DNA from: Heliocidaris erythrogramma
Taxonomy: Eukaryota > Echinodermata > Echinoidea > Camarodonta > Echinometridae
DNA length: 64,000 bases
NCBI GenBank assembly: GCA_025617745.1
Contig: CM046873.1
Location: 29,525,410 to 29,589,409 of the forward strand
Direction: 5' to 3'
Every line of letters begins with the position of its first letter. Within the stretch, counting starts at the first letter, position 1. The position numbers and the translations under genes are program-made. Shown here one piece after another: positions 62,791 through 64,000 of this stretch. Below the pieces are notes generated by a model. The model saw only the letters and a list, made by a program, of their open reading frames with translations, was not told the origin of the DNA and did not search any database.

Positions 62791-64000
62791 TTTCCATTCT
62801 GCCAATTGTTGGTTTTGATCTCATTCCCGCACTCATACCTTTCTTTTCAATTGTTAGTTTCATTCACGACAAGCCTTGCATAGTAAATGTGTTTGAGCTC
62901 TTCCAGAGATGACAAAAATATTCAATTGATTTGAAATATATTATTACTTCTGGAAAAATGTAGATATAGATGTTGTATCCAGGAAATGGTTGTCTTACAA
63001 TTGAACATCAAAAATTCAATAGAATGCCCACCCACCCCCCCCCCCCCCAAAAAAAAATAACAAAACAAAACAAACAAAACTGATTAGCTTCCAAAGTGTG
63101 TTTCATTAACAAATTAAACAACAAATGCCATAAAAAATAACAGTCCTCATATGCCATTAACAATAGAGTTATCATTCTTGACTGAGATACATGCATCTTT
63201 ACAACATCAATTACAAAAAATGCTCTGGGCAAATACTTAGATGTGAACTCAGTTACCCAATTCCAATTTTATTTCTGACAGTGAAAATGAATATTCAAAA
63301 TAAGCCTCCTAGACTCCTCTTTTCCTCTGATACTTGAAGCAAAAACAGCAATAAAATTTTTACCACATTGTCACAGTGTAGCACACCCTCATGTAATAAA
63401 CCCAACTTTCAGGGAAACTGATATCCATGTATAGGAATTAAATATCATGAAAAGATAGACTGAACAATGACGTACTAGCATTTTTAACATTTCTTATAAA
63501 CAGTTATATACATGATAAATGTATATGCTATCTAAGCGTTATCAAGTTAACAACTAGACCAACATATATAAGTACATAATAATAAATACAACAATAAATC
63601 AAATGAAAGAAGAAAAAAAAATCTGTAGAAAAAATAATGTCAATTTGAAAAGAAATATGATGTGAAGCAACAATAATGATGATCACATGAATGACCCGAT
63701 TAAATAAAAGATGTTTGCCAGTCATTAGTACTGAATATTTTTTTCTTTCAAATAATGACTTTGTGTAAATGTTTACACTGATGGAACAACAGTTCTGATA
63801 CATAAATATTTTTAAAATGTTCAATTCTACTATCACCTTTGCATAATGTTGTGATTTGTGCATGTCATATCCAAGCCCCAATAAAAAAAAAATGAGAATA
63901 ATGGTTGCATAGCTTAAATTAAAGTTCCACAGAGCTGCCCTCCCTTTTGATTTTTTTTGCAAAGGTTAAAAAAATCTATATACATACAGTAAACTTTGAA
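62791..64000. other. Unassigned end of window
   Basis: A C/A run at about 63031-63060. No exon, element end or array recognised; short frames have no domain. Confidence 0.5.

Noticed and set aside
1-64000. CRISPR arrays, bacterial operons, integrons, prophage
   Set aside because: All direct repeats are microsatellites, minisatellites or MITEs; genes are spliced and animal-like.

Overview
This is animal nuclear DNA: AT-rich, intron-rich and crowded with transposons. It most likely comes from an echinoderm, probably a sea urchin. The guess rests on two conserved animal genes with typical GT-AG introns, on the dense set of small TTAA-flanked and palindromic MITEs, and on the many long poly-G/poly-C runs. 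No species can be fixed from sequence alone. There is no bacterial, phage or CRISPR content.

Two genes lie tail to tail. On the + strand, 6152-32564 holds the last coding exons of a TEAD (TEF-1/Scalloped) transcription factor, the DNA-binding partner of YAP/Yorkie. About 359 residues can be assembled; the first ~65 (start of the TEA domain) lie upstream of the window or were not found. The exon for the DNA-recognition helix is present twice (16310-16372 and 17349-17411). Both copies are 63 nt, phase 0 and have good splice sites, but the sequences differ. This looks like a mutually exclusive exon pair and is the most interesting signal here. On the - strand, 52203-43613 holds a complete seven-coding-exon kappaB-Ras (NKIRAS) gene of 199 residues, with the family's atypical GTPase residues.

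The rest is intron, intergenic DNA and mobile elements. 0-6 kb: MITEs and a TTAA-flanked THAP-domain element with perfect ends (1609-2534). 7-13 kb: a GGCCGGCC-rich TAA-flanked element, a MITE, a 640-bp polypyrimidine minisatellite, and candidate RFX and Otx sites inside the long TEAD intron. 16-32 kb: TEAD exons among MITEs and LINE remnants, with a decaying tandem duplication of an exon tail. 32.6-43.6 kb: 3' UTR and intergenic DNA with MITEs. 43.6-52.2 kb: NKIRAS, whose introns hold two truncated LINEs, fold-back elements and a trinucleotide array. 52.5-55.7 kb: a dead LINE split by two TIR transposons, one of which carries a Helitron. 55.9-56.8 kb: another TIR element. 57.6-60.0 kb: a young, internally deleted Ty3/Gypsy LTR retrotransposon with both LTRs and a 4-bp target duplication. 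60.1-61.1 kb: a polypurine tract. 61.6 kb: a second THAP-domain reading frame. The last 2 kb is MITE, minisatellite and unassigned DNA.

TEAD acts in the nucleus as the output of the Hippo pathway; kappaB-Ras is a cytoplasmic regulator of IkappaB/NF-kappaB and Ral signalling. Nothing in the sequence links their regulation; their closeness may be incidental.
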